NCBI RefSeq assembly: GCF_030291135.1
Contig: NZ_CP127409.1
Coordinates: forward strand, 930,001-994,000
Direction: 5' to 3'
DNA: 64,000 nucleotides
Source: Rhodanobacter thiooxydans
GTDB lineage: Bacteria; Pseudomonadota; Gammaproteobacteria; Xanthomonadales; Rhodanobacteraceae
The position numbers and the translations under genes are program-made. Positions 61,898-64,000 of this stretch are shown here, piece after piece; position 1 is the first letter of the stretch, and the number at the start of each line of letters is the position of its first letter. The notes under the pieces were generated by a model that worked only from the letters and a program-made list of their open reading frames with translations, had not been told where the DNA came from and did not search any database.

Positions 61898-62395
61898 ATG
61901 CCGCTGCGCCTCTCGAAGATCGTGTTGGTGGCGACGATCGCGCTGTGGCTGGCGCTGGTCGCGTTCGGCAACCTCACCGACTACCGCAGCAACCTGGTCT
62001 TCGTGCAGCACGTGCTGGCGATGGATTCGATCTTCCCCGACGCCAGCGTCCATTACCGCGCGATCCATGCGCCGCTGCTGCAGCATGCGGCCTATGTGCT
62101 GATCATCGCCATCGAAACGCTGGCCGCCGTGCTGTGCGGGCTGGGTGCGTGGCGCCTGTGGCGTGCGCGCCGCGCGCCGGCTGCGCTGTTCCGCCGGAGT
62201 GCACGTGTCGCCGTGGCCGGGCTCACGCTGGGCCTGCTGCTGTGGCTGGGCGGCTTCATGGCGATCGGCGGCGAATGGTTCGGCATGTGGATGTCCACGC
62301 AGTGGAACGGGCTGGCCAGTGCGTTCCGTTTCGTCGTGGTGCTTTTGCTGGCGCTGGTCTGCCTGGGCCAGCGCGACGACGAGCTCGACGATTGA
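61898..62395 (+). CDS. DUF2165 family membrane protein
   Basis: A 165-residue protein with four membrane helices and the DUF2165 pattern: FGNLTDYRSNLVFVQHVLAMDSIFP, the IHAPLLQHAAYVLIIAIET segment and GEWFGMWMSTQWNGLASAFRF. Function is unknown. It starts one base after the preceding stop and sits in the dapD-to-dapE cluster. Confidence 0.88.
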   Translation: MPLRLSKIVLVATIALWLALVAFGNLTDYRSNLVFVQHVLAMDSIFPDASVHYRAIHAPLLQHAAYVLIIAIETLAAVLCGLGAWRLWRARRAPAALFRRSARVAVAGLTLGLLLWLGGFMAIGGEWFGMWMSTQWNGLASAFRFVVVLLLALVCLGQRDDELDD

Positions 62396-62397
62396 AG

Positions 62398-63459
62398 ATG
62401 GCCGATCACCGCACCCGCCACTTCCGCAACAACCTTCGCATCGAGCGCGACAACGCCGCGCTTTACGGCCGGTTGGCCGAGCTGGCCGACGATGCGCGGC
62501 TGAGCCAGGTCTACCGGCGCATTGCCGCGGGCGAGCACAGCAATGCGCAGTTCTGGGAAGCGCGCCTGCGCGAAGTGGGCCAGGCCGTGCCGCCACCGCG
62601 GATCGGCCCGCGCGTGCGCGCACTGAGCTGGTTCGCGCAGCGTTTCGGCACCGAATTCGTGATGCCGACCGTGGTGCGGCTGGCGCATGCCGACCATCAG
62701 GTCACGCCGGTCGATCGCAGCGGCCATCGCGATCATTTCCCGTTGTCGCAGGCGGCCGGTCCGCACGGGCTGCGCCATCGCGCGCAGAGCGGCAACACCT
62801 TGCGTGCCGCCGTGCTCGGCGCCAACGACGGGCTGGTTTCCAACGTCAGCCTGGTGATGGGCATGGCTGGCGCCGCCACCGGCGATCGCGCCGTGCTGCT
62901 GGCAGGCCTGGCGGGCCTGGTCGCGGGCGCGTGCTCGATGGCGCTGGGCGAGTGGCTTTCGGTCAACAGCTCGCGCGAGTTCTACCAGGCGCAGATCACC
63001 GAACGCGCCGAACGCCTGGCCGTGGCGCCGGAAGACGGCCTCGAACACATCGCCGGTTTCTATCGCGAAAAAGGCCTGGAGCCAGCCGCCGCCGAGCACC
63101 TGGCCGAACACATCGCCGAAACGCCACGCGCCGCGCTGGACATGCTGGTGCGCGAAGACCTGGGCGTCGATCCGGCCGAACTGGGCGGGTCGGCGTGGGG
63201 TGCGGCGATCTCCTCGTTCTGCCTGTTCGCCTGCGGTGCGCTGTTCCCGGTGGCGCCGTATTTCTTCCTCGGCGGCTATTCCGCCCTGTTGGCCAGCGCG
63301 TGTTCCACTGCCGCCGGGCTGGCCCTGATCGGCATCGGCACCTCGCTGTTCACCGGGCGCAGCATGCTGTTCTCGATCGCCCGCCAGTTCGGCATCACGG
63401 CCGCCGCCGCCGCGATCACCTACGGCGTGGGGCACCTGCTCGGCGTGGTGCTGAGCTAG
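62398..63459 (+). CDS. VIT1/CCC1-family transporter with N-terminal ferritin-like helical domain
   Basis: A 353-residue protein. The N-terminal ~130 residues form a rubrerythrin/ferritin-like four-helix domain (RIERDNAALYGRLAELADD; IAAGEHSNAQFWEARLREVG), carrying E and H positions suited to a di-iron site. The C-terminal half is a VIT1/CCC1 transporter (VLGANDGLVSNVSLVMGMAGA; ACSMALGEWLSVNSSREFYQAQ) with about five helices, the type that moves iron or manganese. The ATG at 62398 is three bases after the previous stop. Iron storage or export is likely but unproven. Confidence 0.85.
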   Translation: MADHRTRHFRNNLRIERDNAALYGRLAELADDARLSQVYRRIAAGEHSNAQFWEARLREVGQAVPPPRIGPRVRALSWFAQRFGTEFVMPTVVRLAHADHQVTPVDRSGHRDHFPLSQAAGPHGLRHRAQSGNTLRAAVLGANDGLVSNVSLVMGMAGAATGDRAVLLAGLAGLVAGACSMALGEWLSVNSSREFYQAQITERAERLAVAPEDGLEHIAGFYREKGLEPAAAEHLAEHIAETPRAALDMLVREDLGVDPAELGGSAWGAAISSFCLFACGALFPVAPYFFLGGYSALLASACSTAAGLALIGIGTSLFTGRSMLFSIARQFGITAAAAAITYGVGHLLGVVLS

Positions 63460-63464
63460 CTTGG

Positions 63465-63493
63465 TATGCTGCGTCATCACCCCTGATGCAGCA
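63465..63493 (+). promoter_or_regulatory. Hairpin and TATGCT element upstream of dapE
   Basis: TGCTGCGTCA-TCACCCC-TGATGCAGCA (63467-63493) is a ten-pair stem with one G-T wobble, ending 11 bases before the dapE ATG. TATGCT (63465-63470) may be a -10 element. The hairpin could either terminate the upstream cluster without a T-run or mask the dapE ribosome-binding site. Confidence 0.45.
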
Positions 63494-63504
63494 CGCAAAG
63501 ACCC

Positions 63505-64000
63505 ATGTCCGACGTCCTCGAACTTGCCTGTGACCTCATCCGCCGCCGTTCGGTGACGCCGGAAGACGCCGGTTGCCTGCCCTTGATCGGCAAACGCCTG
63601 GAACGCGCGGGCTTCCGCGTCGAACACCTGCGCTATGGCGAAGTCGACAATCTGTGGGCGACCCATGGGGCAACCGGCCCCACGCTGATCTTTCTCGGCC
63701 ACACCGACGTGGTGCCAAGTGGCCCGGAAGCCGCGTGGCAAAGCCCGCCGTTCGAGCCGACCCTCAAGGATGGCCGTCTATACGGCCGCGGCGCTGCCGA
63801 CATGAAAGGCTCGGTGGCGGCGATGGTGGTGGCGCTGGAGCAGTTCGTGGCGGCGCATCCGGACCACCGCGGCCGGCTCGGCCTGCTGCTGACCAGTGAC
63901 GAGGAAGGCCCGACCAACCTCGACGGCGTGCGCCGGGTGGTCGAGCATTTTCGCGAGCGTGGCGAGCGCATCGACTGGTGCGTGGTGGGCGAGCCGTCGG
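63505..64000 (+). CDS. dapE: Succinyl-diaminopimelate desuccinylase, N-terminal part (cut by window edge)
   Basis: Removes succinate from N-succinyl-LL-diaminopimelate in the lysine pathway that uses DapD. The visible 165 residues have the M20 peptidase metal site HTDVVPSG (H, D), the second ligand region [14 protein letters not shown] with catalytic and bridging acidic residues, and the T-S-D-E-E-G glutamates. The start at 63505 matches the family N-terminus ([19 protein letters not shown]). The rest lies beyond the window. Confidence 0.95.
   Translation, partial: MSDVLELACDLIRRRSVTPEDAGCLPLIGKRLERAGFRVEHLRYGEVDNLWATHGATGPTLIFLGHTDVVPSGPEAAWQSPPFEPTLKDGRLYGRGAADMKGSVAAMVVALEQFVAAHPDHRGRLGLLLTSDEEGPTNLDGVRRVVEHFRERGERIDWCVVGEPS

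Overview
The window comes from a GC-rich gammaproteobacterium. The gene set points to the Xanthomonadales, most likely a denitrifying Rhodanobacteraceae strain (Rhodanobacter or Dyella-like): an Oar-type TonB receptor, a cytochrome c-fused NirK, a quinol NO reductase and a DnrO-like protein. The taxonomic call is an inference from gene content; no rRNA or marker tree is available. I see no insertion sequence, prophage, integrase or CRISPR array, and the operons look chromosomal.

Layout. 1-8.2 kb: housekeeping and envelope genes (end of an SDR, MarC protein, bifunctional acyltransferase, Oar-like TonB receptor, PpnN, tRNA-Asn). 8.4-14.3 kb: an FNR-type oxygen sensor, nirK, a porin, and a DUF2249 / NnrS-like / DGC-domain operon. 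14.4-19.5 kb: nadAB, fabAB and a haemolysin III protein. 19.5-24.5 kb: deoCABD nucleoside catabolism and an HD-GYP protein. 24.7-32.3 kb: a sulfide island with a BigR/SqrR-type repressor, DUF2892, DUF302, sulfide:quinone oxidoreductase, an RND pump pair and OsmC. 32.3-37.5 kb: a DnrO-like protein, a small Cys-rich protein, and an unusual reverse-strand operon (SirB2, PLP decarboxylase, cysteine-synthase-like, prephenate-dehydrogenase-like). 37.5-48 kb: quinol NO reductase, a decayed YjdF gene, USP and GNAT, a second FNR-type regulator, cytochrome b561, a second NorB/NorC-like operon and a beta-CASP nuclease. 48-57.2 kb: diguanylate cyclase, PepSY / cytochrome b / two-component operon, SDR-USP-cation ATPase operon and an orphan pseudopilin. 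57.3-64 kb: uvrB, tRNA-Val, dapD, ArsC-like, DUF2165, VIT1-type protein and the start of dapE.

The strongest unifying signal is regulatory. Reading intergenic DNA by eye gives fifteen FNR/Anr/Dnr-type boxes, TTGA(C/T)-N4-(A/G)TCAA or near matches, between 9.2 and 56.6 kb. Nearly all lie directly upstream of an operon. The clearest have a plausible -10 hexamer 28.5-29.5 bp from the box centre, the geometry of a class II FNR promoter. Two encoded regulators (8.4 kb and 42.6 kb) each keep the four FNR iron-sulfur cysteines and the E-x-x-S-R recognition helix. Besides nirK and two NO reductase systems, the predicted regulon includes nadAB, fabAB, deoCABD, the sulfide/RND island, the PLP-enzyme operon and an SDR-USP-ATPase operon. 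The window therefore looks like a physically clustered low-oxygen programme covering respiration, NAD and unsaturated fatty acid synthesis, nucleoside salvage, sulfide handling and stress proteins. No nitrate reductase, nitrous oxide reductase or cytochrome cbb3 oxidase genes are in view.
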